Positions 43,556 to 51,449 of a stretch of 64,000 nt of DNA are shown one piece after another. The notes below the pieces were generated by a model, which saw only the letters and a list, made by a program, of their open reading frames with translations, was not told the origin of the DNA and did not search any database. The stretch is from Acidobacteriota bacterium (lineage in GTDB: Bacteria > Acidobacteriota > UBA6911). Where the stretch lies: the NCBI GenBank assembly GCA_012729555.1, contig JAAYCX010000040.1, positions 1 to 64,000 on the forward strand, given 5' to 3'. How positions within the stretch are numbered: the stretch's first letter is position 1; every line of letters starts with the position of its first letter. The translations under genes and the position numbers were made by a program.

Positions 43556-45580
43556 TTACTTCTTGGGGCCGTTCCCGTTCTTCACCGTGTTTCCGTTGGC
43601 CTTGCCGGGCACGGGCTCGACATCCATGGCCACCGCGAAATCGGCGTTGTAGTTGAGCACGGCCCAGGCCGTCTTCGTGGCCGGGTCCACTCCGTAGGTC
43701 CCGAGGCCGTACTTCGGCTTGTAGGGTCCCACCACGAACTTCGGGGTTCCGCCGAAATTCTCCCTCACCGCGGTGACCCACTCCCCGTCGACGAAGGTGG
43801 CGATACCGATCCCGCCGTATCCGAGCCCGTTCATCCTCTTGAAATCGACCGACATCGAAAGGACGTAGGGGTCGGTCATCCCCCCGGCGCCCAGCTCCGA
43901 CATCCCCCACAGGGAGAAGATGTCGCTCTTGAGGGTGTACGGATCGGGATTGGGCACCCAGCCGGTGTTGACCACCTTGTTGAGCGGCCGCGGCGCGCTC
44001 AGGACGACATCGTCGCTCGGGTCGTCCGGGGTGTCGTTGTCGTCGATCGATTCCGGAGTGGAGTCGGTGCTGGTGCTGTTGTTCTTGCCCGCGAGGATCC
44101 GCGCCCTGGTCTTTCCGAAGGTGTCCTCGACCGCGGCATAGGAGCCGCCCTGGGCGACCAGGAACTGCCGCCCGTTGGTGCTGTATCCGTAGCTTTCCTT
44201 CTCGATGAAATCCAGGGGCGGCAGGTAGAGCTTGCCGTTGATGGAATCATCTCCATCAGGATATTCTTCGTTATCCTGGTAGTCGTTGACGCGGTCGCCA
44301 TAGTAGGTGGCCGTCACGCGCGGGCCGTCGATCTTGTAGACATAGTACCCCACGTTGAAAAGCTCCTGGGAAATCTGGGTTTCCCGGGGTTTCGCCCCGC
44401 TGAAGCCGTCCAGCGCGGCGGCGGCGTAGAATTTGGTGCTGCCGGCCATGTGGATGATCTGCTGCACCTGGAACTGGCCGGTGGGGTCGGTCACCAGCGC
44501 GCGGTTGTGCAGGTGGTCATGGCCCGAAAGCATGTAGCGCACCCCGTTTTCCATCAGGCTCTGGTAGAACGGCGTCTGGGTGGCGGCTTTCGAAGCCGGG
44601 GAACTCCCGAAGAAGCCGTCGGCGTGGTTGGCCCCCATCAGGCCGCGGTGGGAAAATACGAAGGCGTGCTCCGTCCCGCGCGTGCTCTTGTCGAGCCGCT
44701 CGGCGATCCACTCCTGCTGCATCCCGGGCCAGTATTCGGTTCCGGAGATGTCGTATTTTGCTTTGGCGATATAGTCGGCAAATGGCCAGTAGTTTTCAAA
44801 TCCGTAAAAATTGGTCGACGCGCTGCCCGAGCTGCTGATGCGGAACCATGTCCCGGGCTCGAATGTGGTCCCGAACTCCTCTTTCCACTGGTACACGATC
44901 CAACCCAGATAGTACCAGGCGTTGTCGTTGGCGCCATATATCGGGTCGACCGATGGATCTGACAGGATTTGACTCTCAATGAATCTCGTGGCTTCCACAT
45001 CGACGATGACGAACCGTGCGCTCCCGGTCTGGTTCGCGTAATCGAAGGAGTAGCTGAGCCCGGCCAGGTCGTCGATGTCGGGGGCGCTGAAATTGGTGGC
45101 GCCGTAGACGGTCCCCATCCCCTGGGTCTGGGGGAAGGCGGCCCTCCATCCCGGAACGTTGACGTTCCAGTCGGGGTCACGGCCATACAGATAGCCATAG
45201 GTTTCGTGGTTGCCGCGCAGGGGGAAGAACCCGATCCCGGCGTCCAGCAGGGGCTGCGCCGCCGCGGCGCGGGCCACAAACCCCTCGTCCCCGGCCCGGT
45301 CGGTCAGATCCCCCACCTGGACGACCAATTTGACTCCGGCGTTGATGAACTGCTGCTGGAAAGTCCGCGCCAGGGCCGCGCTGACGTACTCCGGGTTCTC
45401 GCCCGAAGGGTCTTCGTCCACGGTCCACTGGGTGTCCGCCATCACGCCGAAGGACCAGGGGTTGACCTCGTACCGCCCGCCCCCTTCGGCGAAGACCATC
45501 GTTGTGAAGGAAAGCGTCACAATCATGGCGGCCAGGGCCAGCCGGCCGGCCATGTTGAATCTTTTCCGTGTCCCGTTCAT
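43556..45580 (-). CDS. Secreted calcineurin-like metallophosphoesterase
   Basis: The 674-residue protein starts with a Sec signal (RLALAAMIVTLSFTTMVFAEG) and is probably periplasmic or extracellular. The dimetal phosphoesterase motifs are GVMADTQW, VVQVGDLTDR, LRGNHETYG, FVFSHRG and LSGHDHLHN. The N-terminal half is the catalytic domain. The C-terminal third is beta-rich, with Asp/Ser-rich stretches (STDSTPESIDDNDTPDDPSD) that look like calcium-binding or surface linkers. The substrate could be a phosphomonoester or nucleotide. The AAAGGAGA site 6 nt before the ATG is one of the strongest in the window. It is divergent from a regulator gene with an intervening operator-like array. Confidence 0.85.
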   Translation of the reverse strand: MNGTRKRFNMAGRLALAAMIVTLSFTTMVFAEGGGRYEVNPWSFGVMADTQWTVDEDPSGENPEYVSAALARTFQQQFINAGVKLVVQVGDLTDRAGDEGFVARAAAAQPLLDAGIGFFPLRGNHETYGYLYGRDPDWNVNVPGWRAAFPQTQGMGTVYGATNFSAPDIDDLAGLSYSFDYANQTGSARFVIVDVEATRFIESQILSDPSVDPIYGANDNAWYYLGWIVYQWKEEFGTTFEPGTWFRISSSGSASTNFYGFENYWPFADYIAKAKYDISGTEYWPGMQQEWIAERLDKSTRGTEHAFVFSHRGLMGANHADGFFGSSPASKAATQTPFYQSLMENGVRYMLSGHDHLHNRALVTDPTGQFQVQQIIHMAGSTKFYAAAALDGFSGAKPRETQISQELFNVGYYVYKIDGPRVTATYYGDRVNDYQDNEEYPDGDDSINGKLYLPPLDFIEKESYGYSTNGRQFLVAQGGSYAAVEDTFGKTRARILAGKNNSTSTDSTPESIDDNDTPDDPSDDVVLSAPRPLNKVVNTGWVPNPDPYTLKSDIFSLWGMSELGAGGMTDPYVLSMSVDFKRMNGLGYGGIGIATFVDGEWVTAVRENFGGTPKFVVGPYKPKYGLGTYGVDPATKTAWAVLNYNADFAVAMDVEPVPGKANGNTVKNGNGPKK

Positions 45581-45921
45581 AGAATATCTCCTTTGGTTTG
45601 GCCCCCCGGCCGATAAAGCACAGGGAGGAGCCCCGTGCTGCGGCTCGGTTGCTGCTCGATTGCAGGATGTGGATTCGCCGGGAGAAGCTGTTGGCGGCAA
45701 GGGCGAAAATGATAGACCGCTATCATGGGCTTGAGATACACTGTTCCCTTGCGCCCGAAAAGTGCTGCGCTACCAATAGCCAAGAAGGACGAACCAGCAA
45801 ACTGCACTCAGTACAATGCCTATTTGATAGCATTAGTAGCTTTGATAAATCATGTAACTGTAGTGTAATTTCGGTGTAATTTACATTTTCCTGGCATTGA
45901 TCGATTTCCGGTGTCCGCGCC
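45581..45921. other. AT-rich divergent control region (341 nt)
   Basis: This gap separates the metallophosphatase (minus) from the winged-helix regulator (plus). The half nearest the regulator is AT-rich and holds a promoter and three direct repeats. The half near the phosphatase has its ribosome binding site and no gene I can support. Open frames reaching into it are short and lack starts with ribosome sites. Confidence 0.6.
45842..45882 (+). promoter_or_regulatory. Promoter with three 11-bp direct repeats
   Basis: TGTAACTG at 45853, TGTAATTT at 45864 and TGTAATTT at 45875 repeat with exact 11-bp spacing, one turn of the helix. They overlap a promoter-like pair TTGATA (45842-45847) and TGTAAT (45864-45869) with a 16-nt spacer. 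OmpR-type winged helices commonly bind such tandem sites, and the adjacent gene encodes one. Confidence 0.6.
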
Positions 45922-48873
45922 ATGATCGATAACCGGCCGATCCAGTTCGACCCCTTCACCCTCGATCCCGCCAACGAGCTGCTCTGGAAGGGGGAGGAAA
46001 AGGTGCGGTTGCGGCCGAAGACCTTCGCCCTGCTCCGCCACCTGGCGCTGCGGCCGGGGGCGCTGGTTACGAAGACCGACCTGCTCAACGCCGTCTGGGG
46101 GGAGTGCAACGTCGGGGACGAGGCGCTCAAGCACTGCGTGGCCGAGATCCGCCGCGCCCTGGACGACAGCGCCGAGGCCCCCCGCTTCGTCGAGACGGTG
46201 CACCGGCGGGGGTACCGTTTCATCGGCCGGACCGCCAGGGTCGGGAGTCTGCGCAAGATCGGGGCGGGCGGACGCGACCGGGCGCCCGCCGTCCCGGCGG
46301 CGGAAGCCGCCCCGGCGGCCGCGGCCGAAACCAGGAGGGCGGAGGACGCTTTCGTGGGGCGGGGGGCCGAGCTTGCCACGCTCCACCGCGCGCTGGCCGA
46401 GGCCACGGCGGGCAGGCGGCAGGTGGTCTTCGTCGGCGGGGCCCGGGGGATGGGGAAAACGAGCCTCGTCGACGCTTTCGTCGACAGCGTCCGCCCCGCC
46501 GTCGCGGGCAGACAGCGCGCCCTCCGGCCGGTGGTGGCGCGGGGCCAGTGCCTCCGCTCCCTCGGCGCCGGGGAGGCCTACATGCCGGTGCTCGAGGCGG
46601 TCACCGCCCTGGGCGCCTCAGGCCACAGGCGCGCGGTCCTGCCCGTCCTGCGCCGCCACGCGCCGCTCTGGCTCGCCCAGATGCCTGCGCTCATCCCCGC
46701 GGCCGATCTCGCAAGGGTGCGGCGGGCGACGATCGACGCCTCGCGCCAGCGGATGCTGCGCGAAATGGCCGAGGCGCTGGAGGCGCTGACGGCCGACCGG
46801 TCGCTCATCCTGGTGCTGGAGGACCTGCACTGGAGCGACAGCGCCACGCTCGACCTCGTCTCCTACTGGGCCCAGCGCCGCGGCCCGGCCCGGCTCCTGC
46901 TCGTGGGCACCTACCGTACGGGCGAGGCCGCCGACGGCCATCCCCTCGGGGAGATCCTCCACGAGCTGCAGGCGCACCGGCAGTGCGTGAGCATCGGTCT
47001 CGGCCCCCTGGGGGAGGCGGATATGGCCGATTACCTGGCGCGCCGCTTCCCCGGGCACCGCTTCCCCGAAGAAACGGCCCCCTGCCTGGCCCGGCGCACC
47101 GGCGGCCATCCCCTGTTCCTGGTCAAGGTGCTGGAGGGGATGTGCGAGCGCGGCCTCGCCCGGCAGCAGGACGGCCATTGGAGACTCGGTGTTCCGCTCG
47201 AGGAGGCGGCGCGTCTCGTCCCCCCGACCGCCGGTCAGGTCATCGAGCGATGGCTCGACCGCTGCACGATGGAGGAGCGGGGGTTGCTCGGGGCCGCGAG
47301 CGTCGAGGGGGAGGCGTTCTCGGCCTCCGCCGTGGCGGCCATGCTGCGCAAGAAGCCGGGGAGGATCGAATCCCGGCTCCGGGACCTCGCCGCGCGGGGG
47401 GATTTCCTGTCGGCTCCCGCGCCGGACGGCACGGGCGGAAACGGCCGCTTCCGGTTCACGAACACCCTCCGGCGCGACGTCTGCTACCGGCTCCTGCCCG
47501 GCGAGACGCGCGCGCTGTATCACCTGAGGGCGGCCCGACACCTCGAACGCTCCCGCCCGGACGGTGACGGGAACCCGGCCGCGCCGCTGGCGCGCCATTA
47601 CGACCGCGCGGGGGAACCGGGGCGCGCCCTCCCATTTTACGCCGAGGCGGCCGAAAGCGCCCTCGCCCGTCTGGCCGGGCGCGAGGCCCTCGAGGCGGCC
47701 GGGCGCGGCCTCGAGCTGCTGGCGGCCGTCGCCGCCCCCCGCCGCGCCGAGCACGAGGCGCGCCTCCGTAACGCCCTGGGGGAAGGGCTGTGGATCACCC
47801 GCGGCGCCGGGGAGGAGGAGGTGCGCCGCTCCTTCGAGCGGGCGCGCGAAATCCATTCCGGGTGGCGCCCGGACCGGGGGGCGCGGCAGGGGGAGCTCCT
47901 CTCCCGCTCGCTCTACGGCCTCTGGTGGTATCACCGGGTGCGGGCCGAACCGGGACAGGCGCACGAGCTGGCGGGACGCCTGATGGGTCTCGCCGGAGCC
48001 GGGGGAAACGCCTCCCTCCTCGACCGCGCCCGCCACGCGCTCGGGTCGAGCCTCTTCGATCAAGGCGAATTCACCGCGGCCCTCTCGCACCTGGAGCGGA
48101 GCCGGAGCCCGCTCAGCCGCTCCCTGCTTGCCCTCCTGCAGTGGCACCTGGGCTTCCCCGAAAGGGCGCTCGAGGCGGTCGCCGGGGTTCTCTCCCGGGC
48201 GCGCACGGAGCCGCAGGCGGGGATCGGCATCTTCGCCGGTCTCTGCAAGGCGTGGATTCACAAGGAGCGCCGGGAGCCGCAGGCGGCCCTCGACTGCGCC
48301 GAGGAGTCTCTCAGGCTCGGGCGCGGGCGGCGCCTGGCGGAATCGTGGCTGGCACCGATGGAAAGCATCCGGGGATGGGCGCTGGCCCGGCTGGGGCAGG
48401 TCCACCACGGCCTGGAACAGTCACGCCGGGCGTTCGGCGAGGCCGCGGCCGCCGGCGCCCTCGGCCTCGCCCCGCTGCTGCTCGCCGTTTTCGCCGAAAC
48501 CTGCCTGGAGGCGGGCAAGGCGGGAGAGGGGCTCGAGGCGGTCGACCGCGCCCTGGAAATCGCGCGCCGGACCGGGACGCATCACCAGGACGCGGAACTG
48601 TACCGGATCAGGGGGGAGCTGCTGGCGCGGCGCATCGTCAGGGAGGGGGGGGACCGGGACCCGGCCGCCTGCTTCGAACGGGCGATCCGCACGGCCCATG
48701 ACCAGGGCGCCCTCTCGATCCAGCTGCGGGCGGCGACGAGCCTCGCCGTTTATATGAGGGAACGGGACGGGGAGGCCGGGGCGCGCGCCCGGCTCGAACG
48801 TCTCTACGGAAGGTTCGATGAAGGCTTCGGCACCGGCGACCTCGTGAAGGCCCGGGCGCTATTGGGATCCTAG
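45922..48873 (+). CDS. Winged-helix (OmpR/CadC-type) regulator with ATPase and TPR-like domains
   Basis: The 983-residue protein has an OmpR-type DNA-binding domain at residues 5-105 (FDPFTLDPANELLW to HRRGYRFIG), a linker, then a large AAA-type ATPase with FVGRGAELATLHRAL, Walker A GGARGMGKTSLV and Walker B SLILVLEDLHWSD, and a helical C-terminal half of alpha-solenoid repeats (AAESALARLAGREALEAAGRGL). The layout resembles STAND/MalT-like signal proteins but with an N-terminal winged helix. There is no receiver domain, so the input is probably a ligand bound by the solenoid. It likely regulates itself and perhaps the divergent phosphatase. It shares a CTAG stop with flgM. Confidence 0.82.
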   Translation: MIDNRPIQFDPFTLDPANELLWKGEEKVRLRPKTFALLRHLALRPGALVTKTDLLNAVWGECNVGDEALKHCVAEIRRALDDSAEAPRFVETVHRRGYRFIGRTARVGSLRKIGAGGRDRAPAVPAAEAAPAAAAETRRAEDAFVGRGAELATLHRALAEATAGRRQVVFVGGARGMGKTSLVDAFVDSVRPAVAGRQRALRPVVARGQCLRSLGAGEAYMPVLEAVTALGASGHRRAVLPVLRRHAPLWLAQMPALIPAADLARVRRATIDASRQRMLREMAEALEALTADRSLILVLEDLHWSDSATLDLVSYWAQRRGPARLLLVGTYRTGEAADGHPLGEILHELQAHRQCVSIGLGPLGEADMADYLARRFPGHRFPEETAPCLARRTGGHPLFLVKVLEGMCERGLARQQDGHWRLGVPLEEAARLVPPTAGQVIERWLDRCTMEERGLLGAASVEGEAFSASAVAAMLRKKPGRIESRLRDLAARGDFLSAPAPDGTGGNGRFRFTNTLRRDVCYRLLPGETRALYHLRAARHLERSRPDGDGNPAAPLARHYDRAGEPGRALPFYAEAAESALARLAGREALEAAGRGLELLAAVAAPRRAEHEARLRNALGEGLWITRGAGEEEVRRSFERAREIHSGWRPDRGARQGELLSRSLYGLWWYHRVRAEPGQAHELAGRLMGLAGAGGNASLLDRARHALGSSLFDQGEFTAALSHLERSRSPLSRSLLALLQWHLGFPERALEAVAGVLSRARTEPQAGIGIFAGLCKAWIHKERREPQAALDCAEESLRLGRGRRLAESWLAPMESIRGWALARLGQVHHGLEQSRRAFGEAAAAGALGLAPLLLAVFAETCLEAGKAGEGLEAVDRALEIARRTGTHHQDAELYRIRGELLARRIVREGGDRDPAACFERAIRTAHDQGALSIQLRAATSLAVYMRERDGEAGARARLERLYGRFDEGFGTGDLVKARALLGS

Positions 48874-49112
48874 CCGGATTCTTCCGGGGTGTGGTCGGCG
48901 ATGATCTTTTCCGCGATTGTATCCGAGTCGACGTGGTAGCCGCCGCTCCGGATCTGCTCGCGCAGTTCCGCGACCCGGTCTTCCCGGATGTCGGGGACCG
49001 AGCGGGCGAGTCCTTCCAGCCTCGCCAGGTCGGGGCTGCGGGCGGTGGTGCCCGCCCGCTTCATCCTCCGGGCGTCCGGGCCGGCCCGGGGTTCCGTGCG
49101 CTCGATCTCCAT
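48870..49112 (-). CDS. flgM: Anti-sigma-28 factor FlgM
   Basis: The 80-residue protein matches the short FlgM pattern: a disordered N-terminus, then VPDIREDRVAELREQIRSGGYHVDSDTIAEKIIADH, whose C-terminal helices bind and block sigma-28. fliA lies 32 nt upstream on the same strand. FlgM is normally exported through the flagellar hook-basal body, so its presence implies a flagellum encoded elsewhere. It ends in a CTAG shared with the regulator. Confidence 0.85.
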   Translation of the reverse strand: MEIERTEPRAGPDARRMKRAGTTARSPDLARLEGLARSVPDIREDRVAELREQIRSGGYHVDSDTIAEKIIADHTPEESG

Positions 49113-49144
49113 GGCGCCCCCCCTCGAGGGGATTCGCGACCGGC

Positions 49145-49906
49145 CTATTCGTTGACCCGGCGGAGCTTGGTGCGCAGCCGCAGCATCGCCTTGGTGTGCA
49201 GCTGCGACACCCGCGACTCGTTCACCCCCAGCACCTTCCCGATCTCCTTCATGGTCAGTTCGTCGAAATAGTAGAGGGATACCACCAGCCGTTCCTTCTT
49301 GGGCAGGGTGTCGATGGTGGTGGCGAGGATCTCCTGGATCTCCGATTTGTGGCAGACGAAGAAGGGGTCCATCTGGGGGGCGTCAGGCACGTACTTGACC
49401 AGGGGGTCGCTGTTCCTGTCGTCGTCCTGCCCGGCGAGTTCGTGGAAGCTGCCGAGGTTCAGCCCCTTGATCTGGTCCACCAGCTCGTAGAACTCATCGA
49501 GCGTGATCTCCATCTCGTCGCAGATTTCCTTTTCGGTCGCCGGCCGGCCGAGCCGCTGCTCCAGTTCGCGGTGGACCCGCTCGAGGTCCTTGCTCTTCTT
49601 GCGCAGTGAGCGCGGCGCCCAGTCCAGGTTCCGGAGGCTGTCCAGGATCGCCCCCTTGATGCGCAGTTCGGCGTAGGTCTTGAACTTGACCCCGCGGCTG
49701 CGGTCGAATTTCTCGATGGCGTCGAGCAGCCCGAGGATCCCGGCGCTCACCAGGTCGTTCAGTTCGACGTGGGAGGGGAGCTTGGTCGATATCCGCTGGG
49801 CGATGTACTTGATCTGGGGGAGGTGTTCGAGGATCAGGGCGTCGCGCTCGGCGCCGGTCTGATCGATCGATTCGAAGCTCTTTGTCTGCTGTGCCGCGTT
49901 CTGCAT
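49145..49906 (-). CDS. fliA: Flagellar sigma factor sigma-28 (FliA/WhiG family)
   Basis: The 253-residue sigma factor has region 2 (LNDLVSAGILGLLDAIEKFD, FKTYAELRIKGAILDSLR), region 3 (DWAPRSLRKKSKDLERVH) and region 4 (LVVSLYYFDELTMKEIGKVLGVNESRVSQLH), the order and length of FliA. It directs RNA polymerase to late flagellar and chemotaxis promoters. Gene order flhG-fliA-flgM is plausible for a flagellar control island. Confidence 0.95.
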   Translation of the reverse strand: MQNAAQQTKSFESIDQTGAERDALILEHLPQIKYIAQRISTKLPSHVELNDLVSAGILGLLDAIEKFDRSRGVKFKTYAELRIKGAILDSLRNLDWAPRSLRKKSKDLERVHRELEQRLGRPATEKEICDEMEITLDEFYELVDQIKGLNLGSFHELAGQDDDRNSDPLVKYVPDAPQMDPFFVCHKSEIQEILATTIDTLPKKERLVVSLYYFDELTMKEIGKVLGVNESRVSQLHTKAMLRLRTKLRRVNE

Positions 49907-49969
49907 CGTCGTATCCTCGTGGCGGCGCCGGGTTCGAGAAAGCGTGGCCGGCCCGCAGGCTATTCGAAA

Positions 49970-50851
49970 TCAGTTGACCCAGTCGTTGAGCAGTGTTTCC
50001 CAAAGCAAAAGTTCGGATGAACGGATCTCCCCCTCCCGCTGCGTCAGCCGGTGCGCCAGGAGACGGAAGCAGCGGCCGGCGGGGGAGTCGGGGAACCGGT
50101 GCGCCACCGGGACCTGGGCGCGCACCGCCTCGGGCACGCGGGGGTCGCGCTCGATATGCCCGAGGTATTCGATTCCGCGGTCGAGAAAGCGCCGGACCAC
50201 CGAGTCGATCTGGCCGAATACCTCCCGGGCATCGGAGGCGGATTCCGCGCAGTTGACGACGACCTGGATATTCTTGTCCGGAGCCTCCGCCAGGACGATC
50301 TTGATGACGGCGTAGGCGTCGACGATGGCCGCGGGTTCCGGGGTGCTGACGACGATGACCTCGCCCGCCAGGAGCAGGAACTGGATCACGTTGCGCGAAA
50401 TCCCCGCCGCGGTGTCGATGATGACGTAATCGGTGTCCGCGTCGATCCGGGCGAATTCCCCGGCCAGCCGGCTCCTCTGGGCGCGCGTCAGTTCCGCCAT
50501 GCGCTGCAGCCCGCTCCCCGAGGGAATGATCCGGACCCCCGCCGGTCCCTGGACGCAGATGTCGCCCATGGTCCGGTCGCCGCAGAGCACGTGGCCCAGG
50601 TGGTACCGCGGCGCGATGCCGAAGAGGATGTCCAGGTTTGCCAGTCCGAAGTCGCCGTCCAGGGCGATGACCTTGCGGTCCAGTTCCGCCAGGCTCACCG
50701 ATAGGTTGGCGACGATATTGGTCTTCCCGACCCCCCCCTTCCCGCTGGTCACCGCGATCACGCGGGGCGTCCGCCCCCCGGGCGCCGCCAGGCCCCGTAC
50801 CGCAGCCGTCCGGCCGCAATTGTGCGGGCTCAACCGATCGGGGGGTGTCAT
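49970..50851 (-). CDS. flhG: MinD/ParA-family ATPase FlhG (YlxH-like)
   Basis: The 293-residue ATPase has the deviant Walker A SGKGGVGKTNIVANL, switch I/II regions DGDFGLANLD and IIDTAAGISRN, and the FlhG/YlxH-type flow VVSTPEPAAIVDAYAVIK and NCAESASDAREVF. FlhG limits flagellar number and place, normally with FlhF. Neither flhF nor flhA is upstream; 598 nt of non-coding DNA are instead. The ATG at 50851 is chosen because GAGGAG lies 6 nt upstream. Confidence 0.9.
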   Translation of the reverse strand: MTPPDRLSPHNCGRTAAVRGLAAPGGRTPRVIAVTSGKGGVGKTNIVANLSVSLAELDRKVIALDGDFGLANLDILFGIAPRYHLGHVLCGDRTMGDICVQGPAGVRIIPSGSGLQRMAELTRAQRSRLAGEFARIDADTDYVIIDTAAGISRNVIQFLLLAGEVIVVSTPEPAAIVDAYAVIKIVLAEAPDKNIQVVVNCAESASDAREVFGQIDSVVRRFLDRGIEYLGHIERDPRVPEAVRAQVPVAHRFPDSPAGRCFRLLAHRLTQREGEIRSSELLLWETLLNDWVN

Positions 50852-50906
50852 GAACAGCTCCTCAAGCGGGGTGACGGGAACACCGAAAAGCGCGGCGGCT
50901 GCAGGA

Positions 50907-50928
50907 GGCCGGCCGAAACCGGCCGGCC
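50907..50928. other. Perfect hairpin in the flhG leader
   Basis: A 9-bp stem (GGCCGGCCG with CGGCCGGCC, loop AAAC) lies about 55 nt before the flhG ATG. It could act as an RNA structure in the leader or as a protein site; no T-tract follows on the minus strand. Confidence 0.5.
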
Positions 50929-51137
50929 GGAAAATCCGTGATTCAGGCATGCGGGGAGGCTTGCGGTGGCGGCAGGCATGGGCTGCGCCGCGGCCCGCGT
51001 TGTTCCCGGCACCCCGGATTGGCTCACCAAGTGGAGTTTGACGAGGCCTTTGAAGCAACGGTAACGCATTGTTTTTTTTGCAGCGCGCATCGGCTTTTCG
51101 GATCTCCCGTGCATTTCCTGAATCACGCCCGTCTTCG

Positions 51138-51155
51138 TTGCAATTCGCATTCCAA
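51138..51155 (-). promoter_or_regulatory. Sigma-54-like promoter element reading toward flhG
   Basis: On the minus strand TTGGAATG, a 4-nt spacer and TTGCAA reproduce the -24 GG and -12 GC of sigma-54 promoters with the required 10 nt between them. The -24 box differs from consensus at two positions. It lies about 290 nt from the flhG start, so a long leader would result. Confidence 0.35.
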
Positions 51156-51449
51156 TTCGAACGCAAACGGGGATTTTCGAGGCCCGGACACCTTGCGGCG
51201 CCGCCGGGGCGGGAGCGCAACCGGTTCCGGGCCGCTTGAACACTGGACTGAATCGCATCTGCGCCCCGGAAAGATTTTGCGGCTGACGGCACCGCACCCC
51301 GGGGCGGGGAGCCGCCTCGCGAGGCCGGAAGACCCCGTTGCGCGCGGAAATGTCCATTTTCCGCGCGGGAATCAGCACTTTGGGTGTCATTATTTTGACG
51401 ATTTTGCCGAAAAGCTGATATCATGGCCCCGGTTCAGAACGGGAGAGCC

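Larger units (their letters stand above)
50852..51449. other. Long divergent intergenic region (598 nt)
   Basis: This gap separates flhG (minus) and the NtrC-like gene (plus). It contains a strong hairpin near flhG, a sigma-54-like element and a T8 run at 51070-51077. An open frame runs through it on the minus strand but has no homology-like content or good start, so I treat the region as non-coding regulatory DNA. Confidence 0.5.

Noticed and set aside
51070-51077. T8 run as an intrinsic terminator
   Set aside because: No stem directly precedes the T run on the plus strand, and no plus-strand gene ends there.
50852-51424. Minus-strand extension of flhG by about 190 codons
   Set aside because: The upstream part is low in coding character, lacks a ribosome site, and the family starts at the MinD-like domain; GAGGAG lies just before 50851.
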